64,000 nt of DNA from Bicyclus anynana (Eukaryota > Arthropoda > Insecta > Lepidoptera > Nymphalidae): the NCBI RefSeq assembly GCF_947172395.1, contig NC_069083.1, positions 13,300,501-13,364,500 on the forward strand. The letters are read 5' to 3'. Position numbers and translations under genes: made by a program. This document shows positions 10,481 through 20,040 of this stretch, piece after piece. Numbering within the stretch: position 1 is the stretch's first letter; every line of letters begins with the position of its first letter. The notes under the pieces were generated by a model, which worked only from the letters and a program-made list of their open reading frames with translations, had not been told where the DNA came from and searched no databases.

Positions 10481-12085
10481 CTATTCAGATTCTGAATCAG
10501 TTAACGGTTTAACGCCTTCTATGAAATTACCGCATGGGTCATTGGTGCTGCCGACGTTGCACGAAATTGTGCAACGTCTTTTGCTTGTTGAGGGTCCGGG
10601 TTCAGGGCTTCCTCGGTCGCAGTTGTCATCATCATCATCTTCATAACCATCATCAGAATCATCGTCTTCGGAACTATCATCGGCGCGAATTATAAATTGC
10701 TCGGTAAGTAAATCAACTACATAGTCACTCTTGGCGTACTCTTCTTCTATATCTTTTACCTTCTTACATATTTTTTCCCATTCCTGGGCACCCATTAAGG
10801 ATACTTTTTCTTTGATAAGTTTGGTACATTCTTGTAAATTCCATTTAACATTTTTGCTAGCTACATATTGTTTAATAGTAGCCCATGCCATTTCTATGGG
10901 GTTGAGGTCTGGATGGTAAGGCGGTAATCTCAATATGCTATGGTTTGCTTCTGCTAAAATTTGATCTATTGAAAAAGTTTTAAATCTTTCTTTATTAGCT
11001 TTTATCATGTTGTACAATTGTGGCTTGAGCATTGTTGAATCATATTGTATGCCTTTATTAGTTAGCCAATTTTGCATATCGGCTTTTTTGGTATTGGAGG
11101 ACGGTGCTAAATCCCATTGTTTATTGTGGTATGAGGCGTTGTCGACAACCACTACAGAATTGGGTGGTAGGTTGGGAATTAATTGTGTCCTAAGCCATTT
11201 TTCATAATTCTCGTAATTCATGTTGTCGTGATAGTCCCCTGTTTTGGTGCCGGCTTTAAAAGTTAATAAAGCATTTGGTATAAACCCAGCTTCAGATCCT
11301 GCGTGGACTATCACAACTCGTTGTCCTTTAGAAATGGGTTTTTTTAGTCCTTCCGTAGGGCAATCGCTCCAGGCTTTGGTTGTTGAGTGCGATGAATCTA
11401 CGTAGGATTCATCTGTGTAAACAATGGGTCTTCCTTCTTGTCGATATTTTTTTATTTTTCTTAAATATTCAATGCGTTGTAATCGGATATTCGATGTTTC
11501 TATTAGTAATTTACGGTTGTTTTCTGTTTTTTTCCAGCGAAATCCTAACTCCTTTACAATTACACGAAGACTTGTTTCTGACCCTTTAAAGTTTATATCT
11601 TCCTCAAGTTTCTTTTTTAGTTTCCCAATGGTGGGAAGTTCATTATTCGTCTTGTGAAAATTGTGTAAACATCTTTTTATAACACCTTGGTCAAAATTAT
11701 CAATATTGGTAACTGGTTTAGCTCTGGGACGTTTTTTTCCAGGTGTTCTGAAAGTAATTAGCAAATCGGAACTCTTGGCTTGATTTGCGATATTTTTTAC
11801 AGTGCCAATTGAAGTCTTAGTGGCCTCCGATGTCCGTTTTTGAATCTGAGCTAATTTACTGACTACTCTATTTAATTTAGAAACAGTTTCCGTTTTCATT
11901 ACCTGCAAAGTCTCTATAGTTTGGTTATTTTCCGACTGACTGAGTAAAGAAGCAACTTCCTCAATCTTACTTCGAATTTGCTTCAATGAATCGATACATT
12001 CGTCAGCTTCTTTCTTTAAAAAGCAATTCACGTCATATATCATTTTCCGTGCTTGCCTTTTTAAAACAATGTTTTTTTTACGCAT
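10481..12085 (-). CDS. DD82E transposase of the Sailor-like element, 534 aa
   Basis: This is a DDE integrase-fold transposase that would cut and paste the surrounding element. Residues about 25-80 look like a coiled coil. Residues about 115-185 contain the basic GKKRPRAKP motif and a helix-turn-helix-like region (LPTIGKLKKKL...LRVIVKELGFRWKK), the probable DNA-binding part. The catalytic core follows: IVYTDESYVD (D225), VVVVDNASYH (D315) and LPPYHPDLNPIEMAW (E398). The last 70 residues are unusual: an Asp/Glu run at about 469-487, then a Ser/Pro-rich segment with KRR. At 534 residues it is much longer than a canonical Tc1 transposase (about 340), owing to the N- and C-terminal extensions and the long D-E spacer. 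ATG at 12085 is the first in frame, and no frame break is visible. Activity is inferred, not shown. Confidence 0.93.
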   Translation of the reverse strand: MRKKNIVLKRQARKMIYDVNCFLKKEADECIDSLKQIRSKIEEVASLLSQSENNQTIETLQVMKTETVSKLNRVVSKLAQIQKRTSEATKTSIGTVKNIANQAKSSDLLITFRTPGKKRPRAKPVTNIDNFDQGVIKRCLHNFHKTNNELPTIGKLKKKLEEDINFKGSETSLRVIVKELGFRWKKTENNRKLLIETSNIRLQRIEYLRKIKKYRQEGRPIVYTDESYVDSSHSTTKAWSDCPTEGLKKPISKGQRVVIVHAGSEAGFIPNALLTFKAGTKTGDYHDNMNYENYEKWLRTQLIPNLPPNSVVVVDNASYHNKQWDLAPSSNTKKADMQNWLTNKGIQYDSTMLKPQLYNMIKANKERFKTFSIDQILAEANHSILRLPPYHPDLNPIEMAWATIKQYVASKNVKWNLQECTKLIKEKVSLMGAQEWEKICKKVKDIEEEYAKSDYVVDLLTEQFIIRADDSSEDDDSDDGYEDDDDDNCDRGSPEPGPSTSKRRCTISCNVGSTNDPCGNFIEGVKPLTDSESE

Positions 12086-12332
12086 TTTTAAATCACTTTT
12101 TAATATTTAACAAAAAAACTTAAACAAACAAACTCAACAAATAATAACAATCGACAACAATTAACGAAAATAGCAATTCATTTGTGAACGTGATTGTACA
12201 ACAGGAGTGCGCGGTACGTCGTTTCGGTGCGAGAGGCAGGTAACGACTGGAGCGCCAATCAGAGCACCGCGCACCCGCCCCGCACCCCGCTAATGCCCGT
12301 TGATACCCAATTTCTGATTTCTGCGCAATAAC

Positions 12333-12363
12333 GGTCAAAGCCAAACTCTCGCCGCGCGAACAG
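12333..12363 (-). repeat. Right terminal inverted repeat
   Basis: It ends CTCTCGCCGCGCGAACAG and is followed by TA. It pairs with 10040-10070. Confidence 0.92.
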
Positions 12364-12369
12364 TATAGA

Positions 12370-13312
12370 TGTTAAAGAATCACATGAAAACTTCTTCTGT
12401 GCAGTCAGTGGCATGTTTGAGAGTGGCAAAAGCGGTAGTAGTAGTTTCCTACCATTTGTTTTTCTTCTGCGATGACCTTCAATTCAATCCTGCTTTGAGG
12501 CCTCCTTCATACCTCTGTTATTTTTTAAAGAAAAAAATCTGCGAACAGTACTGGGATGCAACATTTTACCACATACAAAACCAGTGCCAGACAAGTGGCC
12601 TAAACTCAATTGTGGCTAAAATATTAATAAACTTCGCAATGAAATTAAACAGCAAATACGATAACTATGTGATGTCGTGAAAGTTAGTGGCTTGCAATTT
12701 TGTTCCAATAATACATTAATTCCTTGTCCGGAAAATATGTGCTAATATTTCCATCGGAATTTCATTACTGCAAGCTTGGTGCGAGTTCAGATAAACACGC
12801 GTTTTATTGCTTTCCTTCTTTCTCTGCGGTTCGACGTTGGACATATTGTATAAGTAATTTTAAATCTACTAACATTATATAATTAACAAATTTAGCAAGA
12901 CTAACTGGTGGAAAGTACGACGACAATTGAAAATTTGTCCTGATGGACAATGGATATATATATATAGGAATACTTTTTGGGACATCCTGTTTAGCGTCGC
13001 AGCAGCGGTTCACTCACACTTTTACGATATTTATTTAACTACCCGATTGTTCTTGGTTTTTCTTCTCTTTTGGTTGTTAATTATTTTTGTTCTTAAATAT
13101 TGTATTATGTAATAATAACCAGTGCTCAGTAAAACTAACTGTGGTTTGTGTTGCACTATGGTTAGGCTTAATTGAAATATATTTTTTGTATAATAATAAA
13201 TAAATAAATTAAAATTAAATAAATAAGTAAAAATATGAAAATAATAATCGTTTTTCTTGTTCAGATTAATTTTCACAGAAAATTCGCATAGTTATATAGA
13301 GTTTATCAGCTC
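12370..13312. other. Non-coding stretch, no recognised repeat
   Basis: The 12369-12680 frame (103 codons) has no motif and an ordinary AT-rich composition; I do not call it. Confidence 0.45.
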
Positions 13313-13501
13313 AGCCCCTGTAGCCAAGTGGCATGTCGATTATATTTCTACGATCGCAGACGCTTCGAAAACTAGAAAAATGTATGGGAATGACAGATCT
13401 TGATCACGTGACCTGTCGATAGCAAATGTCGAATGTTTCTAGTTTTCGAAGCGTTTGCGATCTTAGAAAGAGAATCTACGTGCCGCCTGGCTACAGGGGC
13501 T
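13313..13501. mobile_element. Foldback MITE, 189 bp
   Basis: The ends read AGCCCCTGTAGCCAAGTGGC and, inverted, AGCCCCTGTAGCCAGGCGGC. The complementarity continues inwards to 'cgcttcgaaaactagaaa' on both arms, so nearly the whole element is a hairpin. There is no coding capacity and no clear target duplication. Confidence 0.8.
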
Positions 13502-14785
13502 ATATAGTGTTATCAATTCCTACAAACCATCCTACGTATTGACATCGCAGCAAAATTTCACATTGTAGTGATAAAAAAATATTCGCAACGAGAATCTCCT
13601 CCTCGTCGGAAGTCGGTCAAAAATCTGAAATTTGCAGGAAATCCCGAGAGTAAAATCTGCTTTTAAATAATTCAGACGTTGTTCGAGCCGGATATGAAGT
13701 AACCGTCGAAACATAAAATATAGTCCGTTAAAAACTTAATTCAACTTTTGGCCTTGGAGCTGAATAAATATTTATAAGGAAGAATCTAAGTCGAAAAGCG
13801 GTGACTTATACCTCGATTTATTTTGAATAGATCTGTGATGGATTGCTCTGTAAGCCTTCTTAGAAGTAGGGAGACCACCTCATTACGTAAAGCCGTGCAA
13901 GAAAATTTGGAATTCGGGCTAAAGTTTGCCAAACCTAGCCGACATTAAGAATGGTAATGAGAATAGATGCTGTTGTCGGTTAAGTGTGTGAGTATTTGGT
14001 AAATTAATGTACTAAAGAGTTTACTTGTAATGCTAATGACCTTGAAAAATAATTGGCCCATAGTTTGTTTTAGTATAGTCAGTAACTCTATTTTTTTTTT
14101 ACCTATTTACCTATATAATATCTTGTATTATTTTTAAACTAAAAAGGTTTTTAAAACTGGTAACCTATTTTTAAGTGTAAGGCTGCGGAGTGTTTCAAAA
14201 CTTGATAAAACAGCACTTTTAAATTGAAATTAAAAAAAAATATTTAGGTAATTAACATAATCAATTAATCATACAAGCAGTAACTTCAGAAACTAAAGAT
14301 TGTATGTATGTTATTTATCTTTTTTAAAATATTCATTTCATGCAGTTAAGGCCTTTCTTAAGGTTCTTTTTAACAACACTAGCTGATACTCGCGACTTCA
14401 TACTCTATAGGACTTTTAATATTCCGTGAGAACTCCTTATATATACATTTCGCGTTTTAATTAAATAATAAGATACAAAGTTTTTCATTCATATTATTTG
14501 TTACACACAATATATGCAAAATATTTGAAATTCAAATCAGAGTTTGGCAAAGTTTAGTCGTCACTTAAAGAATATTGCTTATCCACTAGCCACTTTACTT
14601 GAACTAAGATAATTCCATAAAAAAGTTTTTCACTTTGCGGATATTATATCCAAGGAGTTTGCCACTTTAAACTTGTACTTTATAAAGTTAAAGTATGTTT
14701 TAAATTTGCATGATATTATCATAATAAGTGTACCTTAGTTTCTAGATAGATATTTCACATGTTCACCATCTATTTATGGTGTATT
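13502..14785. other. Non-coding stretch
   Basis: No gene, tRNA or repeat recognised. 'ctagctgatactcgcgactt' near 14380 may be a decayed Helitron terminus. Confidence 0.45.
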
Positions 14786-14795
14786 CACCGTAGAG

Positions 14796-15087
14796 CCGTG
14801 ATAGCCCAGTGAATTCGATTCCGGAGGGTGTGGGTTCGAATCCGGTCCGGGGCATGCACCTCCAACTTTTCAGTTGTGTGCGTTTTAAGAAATTAAATAT
14901 CACGTGACTCGATCGGTGAAGGAAAACATCGTGATGAAACCTGCATACCAGAGAATTACCTTCATTCTCTGCGTGTGAAGTCTGCCAATCCGCATTGGGC
15001 CACCGTGGTGGACTATTGGCCTAACCCCTCTCATTCTGAGAGGAGACTCGAGCTCAGCAGTGAGCCGAATATGGGTTGATGACGAGA
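14796..15087 (+). mobile_element. SINE-A with 10-bp target duplication
   Basis: The flanking duplication CACCGTAGAG lies at 14786-14795 and 15088-15097. The B box GGTTCGAATCC is intact, but about 16 bp of the head between the A box and anticodon region is missing ('cccagtgaattcgattccgg'). The tail is short ('gggttgatgacgag'). Confidence 0.88.
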
Positions 15088-15253
15088 CACCGTAGAGAAG
15101 CTTTTTGAATCAAAGCTCGTCTAGTAAAAAACAAATATCAGTATTATGGTTTATTGTTCAAAAGTATGAATTAAATGTGTTTCATAATACTGAAAAGAAA
15201 AATTGCAAAAGGTCTCGTGAATTTGTCGGAATAACAATAATTATTTTATTATG

Positions 15254-15432
15254 AAACACGACTAAAGCTCACGTGACACTATTCGAACCTATACGGGGCC
15301 CTTAGTTATGAGCTGGCTCTTGCAACGTGGCACTATCCAGCTCATGACAAGCTCATGACTAAGGGCCCCGTACGGTTTCGAAACGAGTCGGGCATAATCC
15401 GACGTTGTATCACGTGAGTTTTAGCCGTGTTT
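15254..15432. mobile_element. Foldback MITE, 179 bp, GC-rich centre
   Basis: The arms AAACACGACTAAAGCTCACG and, inverted, AAACACGGCTAAAACTCACG form the ends. An inner pair, ACGGGGCCCTTAGTTATGAG and ACGGGGCCCTTAGTCATGAG (inverted), pairs towards the centre. It is non-coding. Confidence 0.78.
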
Positions 15433-15860
15433 AATGCTCAATTAATATGAATAACACGACAGTTTAAATTCTAAAATAACAATAATTAGTTACGAAACCA
15501 TCCAGGGTTCTTATTAATGTATTTTTTACCCTGCAACAGGCGTATACTAAAATCGATGGCGGATACATTAAGCAAGCATATTCCGATAGATTTACTTTTA
15601 TTTAGTTTTAGACTTCTATTTTCTATTTAAGTATAATCGAATCACCTAAAAAGTTAATACATGCAAGATTTTATAGCTCCGATCTTGTGGAGCTAAAAGG
15701 AATTGTCTGTCGCTGCCACACTTTAGCTCATTTTTCAACTTTGCGCCAAGTGAGACCGAGAAAAATGGTTTACTGTCAACTTAAGCGAAATATTACGGGA
15801 TGCATAGATTCTTGATCGATATTTATGTCTATTTATGACTATGTAGAAGAGTTAAGTTTT

Positions 15861-16138
15861 TAAATAAAGTTTCGTAGGTACGGTTTAGTAGTTACAGTTT
15901 AAATGCAATTTGACGATAACCTAAACAGTTAAGATTTGTTTATGAAACACGGTATCTCTTAAATATTACGACATACTTAACAAAGTGCTAGATGACATCA
16001 AATAAAGTTTAGTAGGTACAGATTAGTATTGTTACAGTATAAATGCAATTTGACGATAACCTAAACAGTTAAGATTTGTTTAATATACAGGATGTCCCTT
16101 AAATATCTTGACATACTTACCAAAGTGATAGCTCAAGG
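15861..16138. repeat. Two-copy tandem repeat, about 140 bp unit
   Basis: Both copies contain the identical run 'aatgcaatttgacgataacc' continuing through 'taaacagttaagatttgttt'. The flanking portions differ modestly, for example 'acggtatctcttaaatatta' versus 'aggatgtcccttaaatatct'. The second copy runs into unrelated sequence at about 16139. Confidence 0.8.
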
Positions 16139-16415
16139 CCTACTAAAATAACGCAATATGTGTTAGCCGTTTTACGGTTTTTAAGTTATATTGATTTTTG
16201 TACAAAATACAAAAATCCCTAACTTTACTTCAGTTTAGTCATACCATGTGCTGAAAATATACTTAACACAGTCACTACAAGACTATGCGTGATTGTAACA
16301 TGCTCTTTGGAGCTTCTTATAGTAGAGGGCTTATGGAGTTTAAGCCTACCACGCTGTTTCAATGCGGGTTACGCGCTTAGGGTGATAATATTTACTCTGT
16401 AACGAGCACTGATTT

Positions 16416-16737
16416 GAGGAAATTACATCTCCCTGCCGTACTGCAATTGAATTGGTCTCGTAAACTAATCCTGTATACGGACCGACATAGTAGCGCTTTC
16501 ATACAAACACTTCAACACTTGGAAGTACCTGTAGTCGAGCCGATGGACGTTAGGGTCCCAAGGTACTGGAATGGTGACCCCGCACTGGAATGCGCAGTTT
16601 TGGTCGACCCCCACTAGGTGGAATGAAGACATCAAGCGGGTTGCAGGGAGCCGCTGGATGCTGGCGGCTCGAGACCGCTGTGTTTGGAGGTCCATGCAAG
16701 AGGCCTATGTCCAGCTGTGGACGACCATTGGCTGATA

Positions 16738-16766
<29 letters not shown>
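16416..16766 (+). mobile_element. RTE LINE insertion with 5' inversion (twin priming)
   Basis: A 12-bp target duplication, GAGCACTGATTT, lies at 16404-16415 and 16767-16778. The right part (about 16530-16766, plus strand) is the C-terminus of an RTE reverse transcriptase with stops and frameshifts; RVAGSRWMLAARDRCVWRSM and a following AYVQLWTTIG stop are readable, then a (GAT)n tail. The left part (16416 to about 16528) reads on the minus strand as RT-domain sequence: FQVLKCLYESATMSVRIQD, then VRQGDVIS, which belongs upstream of the C-terminus. An inverted 5' segment within one target duplication is the signature of twin priming. Confidence 0.85.
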
Positions 16767-16768
<2 letters not shown>

Positions 16769-16915
16769 GCACTGATTTTAATCATAATAAGTGAGATCTT
16801 TGGCTTATGTGCTCTTAAAGGTAGTCGTATAACATCGCCGAGATTTTAGTTTTTTACTGCTACTGAGATTTTTTCTATTCCAATATTTTATGTACCTACT
16901 CGTAACTAGCGGACG

Positions 16916-17110
16916 GTCACGACTTCGTTCGCGTGGTTTGTCACAAATCCCCCGGGAACTATGTTTTTTACTGGGATGAAAAGTAGTCTATGTGTTAGTC
17001 CAGAGTAAAATCTATTTCTATTCCAAATTTCAGCCAAATCGCTTCAGTAGTAGCGGCGTTAAAGAGTAACAAACATCCATACAACTTGCGCGATTATAAT
17101 ATTAGTAGGA
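16916..17110 (-). mobile_element. Non-autonomous Helitron
   Basis: It runs from A|CTAG at 16916 with the GC-rich palindromic block, through 'agtagtctatgtgttagtcc' and 'atcgcttcagtagtagcggc', to 'gattataatattagtagga'. The family is the same as 1033-1350 and 37286-37522. Confidence 0.78.
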
Positions 17111-17511
17111 AGTAGGATGATTTAGAACCTCACCATTAGATACCACAAAAGCTATCCACTGGGCAAATAGCAAAAGTGTACCTGCTACAAAATTTGAGTA
17201 TATTGTTTTTGTGTTACTCAAATGAAATAGAAAAGAGTAAACATAGAAATGTATTTGGATCATGCCTGTATTTAATGAGCGCACACCTGACACCGCGAAA
17301 ATTCGGAGTTTAAATTTTAACAAAGGCACTTTATACTTTTCCCAGCTTGATAAATACACGTGCTGATTTTTTTCCTCTTATTAGTGGGTCTGTGCCAGCT
17401 ATAACCACCTGCGCCAGATGAATTAAGGCAAGGAACAGATTAACTACTTTTTGTTTCAACCATCTTTGATTTCTAATCATGTACGTAGAATTCCTTTATG
17501 CTTTTTTTTAC

Positions 17512-17772
17512 GGCTTCCGTGGCGCAGTGGTATGCGCAGCGGACTAACAAGACGGAGATCCCTGTGTTGGATCCCCGGCTGGACTGATTGAGGTTTTCTT
17601 AATTGGTCCAGGTCTGGCTGGTGGGAGGCTTTGGTCGTGGCTAGTTACCACCCTACCGACAAAGATCATCCTTCTCCTAACAAGTCAGCCCGATTCCATC
17701 TTAGATTGCATCATCACTTACCATCAGATGAGATTGTAGTCAAGGGCTCACTTGTAAAGAATAAAAAAAAAT
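17512..17772 (+). mobile_element. tRNA-derived SINE-B
   Basis: The head has an A box region CGTGGCGCAGTGGTATGCGC and a degenerate B box (GTTGGATCCCC). The body is 'ggtccaggtctggctggtgg' and 'ctagttaccaccctaccgac', with the end 'gggctcacttgtaaagaat' and an A tail. The middle part carrying 'aagcgatttagcgttc' is deleted relative to the copy at 25983-26267. Confidence 0.82.
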
Positions 17773-18390
17773 GCTTAGAGGCAATTGGATAAGCTTCCAC
17801 CTTCATACAGGATGTTATATTTCATAGGTTATCGCATTATTATATTTCATAGGTTTAAACATACGATGTTTGTTTTAAGTTAACGAATTAATAACTGAAA
17901 TTTATATTGAATAGATCCAGCCTTAAAAGTTTTTACAAAAGTTTTTCGTACATGACCACTAAACTTCAATTTATTTACAACTGTGAGGACTTACATAGCT
18001 ATCGTATGATTATTTCAACTATTACATATATTAGTATCATGGTACTCGTATGTACGATATTATTAATTAGTAATTTAATCATTGATTAATTAAATTATGT
18101 ATTATATATATTAAATATTATGTTATTATTCACTCATAGTTTTTATCATCAAGCTGCAATTCGTTAGTGTGGTTTTGCTAAATCCATGCTGCGCGTCACA
18201 GTAGGTACATTTTTCAGCGTTGCAGAAACTAGGACTAAGAAAAATGGTTTACTGCTAGTGAAAAACCTGCACAATGAAGAATATCTATACCTTAACATTG
18301 CATCCAGTCTTGCTGAGGTACATTATGCTTAAAATTTGCGGTAATAAGTATGAATTGAAAGTGTAAGAAGTATAGATTATAGCACTGTCT
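17773..18390. other. AT-rich non-coding stretch
   Basis: A short direct repeat, 'ttatatttcataggtt', occurs twice near 17815-17855. No gene seen. Confidence 0.45.
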
Positions 18391-18391
18391 A

Positions 18392-18590
18392 TCGTTTCGG
18401 AACGCTAAATCGTCTAAAACGTCTTTGCCCGTAGGGAGGTAAGTAGACACGGCCGAAGACTACTACCGGACCAGACTTAAACCAATTTAGAAAATATTAA
18501 ACCCTAAATTGACCCATGCTTGGAAATCGAACCTAGAAATTCTCTATTGAGAACCAGACAGACAGTCTGATTGTTAAAAATAATAAAATG
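18392..18590 (-). mobile_element. Diverged SINE-B-like element
   Basis: On the minus strand it has a B box AGGTTCGATTTCC, then 'ggtttaagtctggtccggta', 'cttcggccgtgtc' and 'cgatttagcgttccg'. These match SINE-B body motifs in order, with many substitutions. Confidence 0.55.
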
Positions 18591-19900
18591 AAACGAATAA
18601 CATAATGAAATCGTAAACTCTATTGGTACAGCTTAGAACGTTGTGTAAAAAATAAACAAATACAGTAGATAACGTAATAAATACACTAGAAAGTTCAAGA
18701 GAATCCGTTGAAAATATTGAACTTAATCAAATTAAAAAATCTTTTCAACTGGAAGGTTCAAATTTGTACGAATGAAGCTATTCGTTCGGAACGTCGAACT
18801 AAGTGTTTGGATAGAAGTGTACTCGTATTTAACTAGACCCTGGCTTCGTTATTCAATATGAATGTTATGAAAATACAAAGAATACGCATAGAAAAGAAAT
18901 AAAGCAATACTTCGTGTAACAGACCTTTCTTTAGTTATTTGATTTAATGAGCCTTTATGATACCTAAAATATATTTATTTTTAATCGATTCCCGGTTAAC
19001 GCCCGATAGATCACGTTCGTTCGACGCCCGGTGTTTACATAATTATATTAATTAACTACCTTAAATGATATTGAATCAAATTTTAAAGAGACACGTAATT
19101 TTTGTTTTAGTCAAGTGTCTGCCAGTAAAAATGGATACATGAAAAAAATTACGAGAGTAGAACAATTACAACTTACAAATTAAAGGATTAATAGACGAAA
19201 AAAATATACTTGGAGAAGGGTTTCATACAAATCTCCATTGAAAAATATTTTGAAAATTAATTAGATAAAGTTGTAAGTAAAAAATGCGCATACACACACT
19301 TGGCCGGCTTTTAATGATTAATTAAATTTTTTTAAAATACTCATATGTTAAAAATTTAATGCTTATTATAATAATCGGTGCTTATCCAAGACTTTATGTG
19401 TGAGCAGCATTATAATATTTTCATTAGGCAGACCCATAACACTTCATCATTTATTATATCTGATACCGCTTAACGGAAACTATAAACTCCAGGGAATTTC
19501 AAGTTTATTAATAAAATCATAATTAACTACAGAGAAAGGAATCCGAGCCCTTAGATCGGTTCGTTCGATTATATCCGTAAATTTAAAAAAACCTGTTGAA
19601 AAGATAAAACAATTTAACTACAATATTAGGGTAATTTTCAAATGAAAATAAGCACAAAGCGACTTTTTAGCATATATTGCAGCTTGGAAATGCATCTCTT
19701 TATTTATTTTATGCTAGTGGCTACCAGGGATTATGTTTCGCTTAAAGAACATACAGTGTTGTGTACAGTACAGTGAAGTGGCTACAATAATAATTCAACA
19801 GGCCAGAATCTACCCCATGAACTCTTACGGAGACCAACCTACTTGCTTGCTTACGCTTATTATGCTTACTAAATATTACTTCTTTATCAGAGTCAAGTCT
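18591..19900. other. No recognisable feature
   Basis: This is AT-rich sequence without motifs on either strand that I could support. Confidence 0.45.
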
Positions 19901-19916
19901 TGAAAGTCATTCACCA

Positions 19917-20040
19917 TCATTATTAGCCGATGGGCGTCCTCTGCTAGACAAAGGCCTCTTGCATAGATCTCCAAGCGCAATAGTCTCAAACCGCCAGCAT
20001 CCAGCGGCTCCCTGCAACTCGCTTCTGCCAACAAACTCCT
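19917..20040 (-). mobile_element. RTE 3' fragment, degraded
   Basis: It reads on the minus strand as the RTE C-terminus: GSRWMLAV-like and the 'catgcaagaggcc' motif, then a decayed GAT tail at 19909-19925. The sequence beyond 20040 is unrelated to other RTE copies. Confidence 0.55.

Larger units (their letters stand above)
10040..12363 (-). mobile_element. Complete Sailor-like (DD82E) IS630/Tc1/mariner transposon
   Basis: This 2324-bp element has 31-bp terminal inverted repeats (10040-10070 and 12333-12363) that differ at one position (second base A versus T). It is flanked by TA on both sides (10038-10039 and 12364-12365). It encodes one uninterrupted transposase on the minus strand. Subterminal TGCGCA occurs near both ends. 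The left 400 bp is non-coding and AT-rich; the right 250 bp, upstream of the gene, holds a GC-rich block (about 12205-12300). Near-identical ends, an intact frame and an exact target duplication point to a fairly recent insertion. The name Sailor is my recollection of the DD82E group. Confidence 0.9.
9850..12369 (-). mobile_element. Helitron split by the Sailor-like transposon
   Basis: The left part, 9850-10039, runs from A|CTAG through the GC-rich block, 'aatgggctatctaacactga' and 'cagctttataatattagTA'. The right part, 12366-12369 (taga, followed by T), completes the TC end on the minus strand. Removing the insert and one TA restores ATTAGTATAGA|T, the terminus seen in other copies. The Helitron alone is about 194 bp and carries no gene. 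Confidence 0.88.

Noticed and set aside
12120..12344. 74-codon frame upstream of the transposase
   Set aside because: It overlaps the right terminal inverted repeat and the GC-rich subterminal block; no start context or motif.
16738..16767. CRISPR-like or regulatory repeat
   Set aside because: The GAT microsatellite is the 3' tail of the RTE insertion; there are no spacers.
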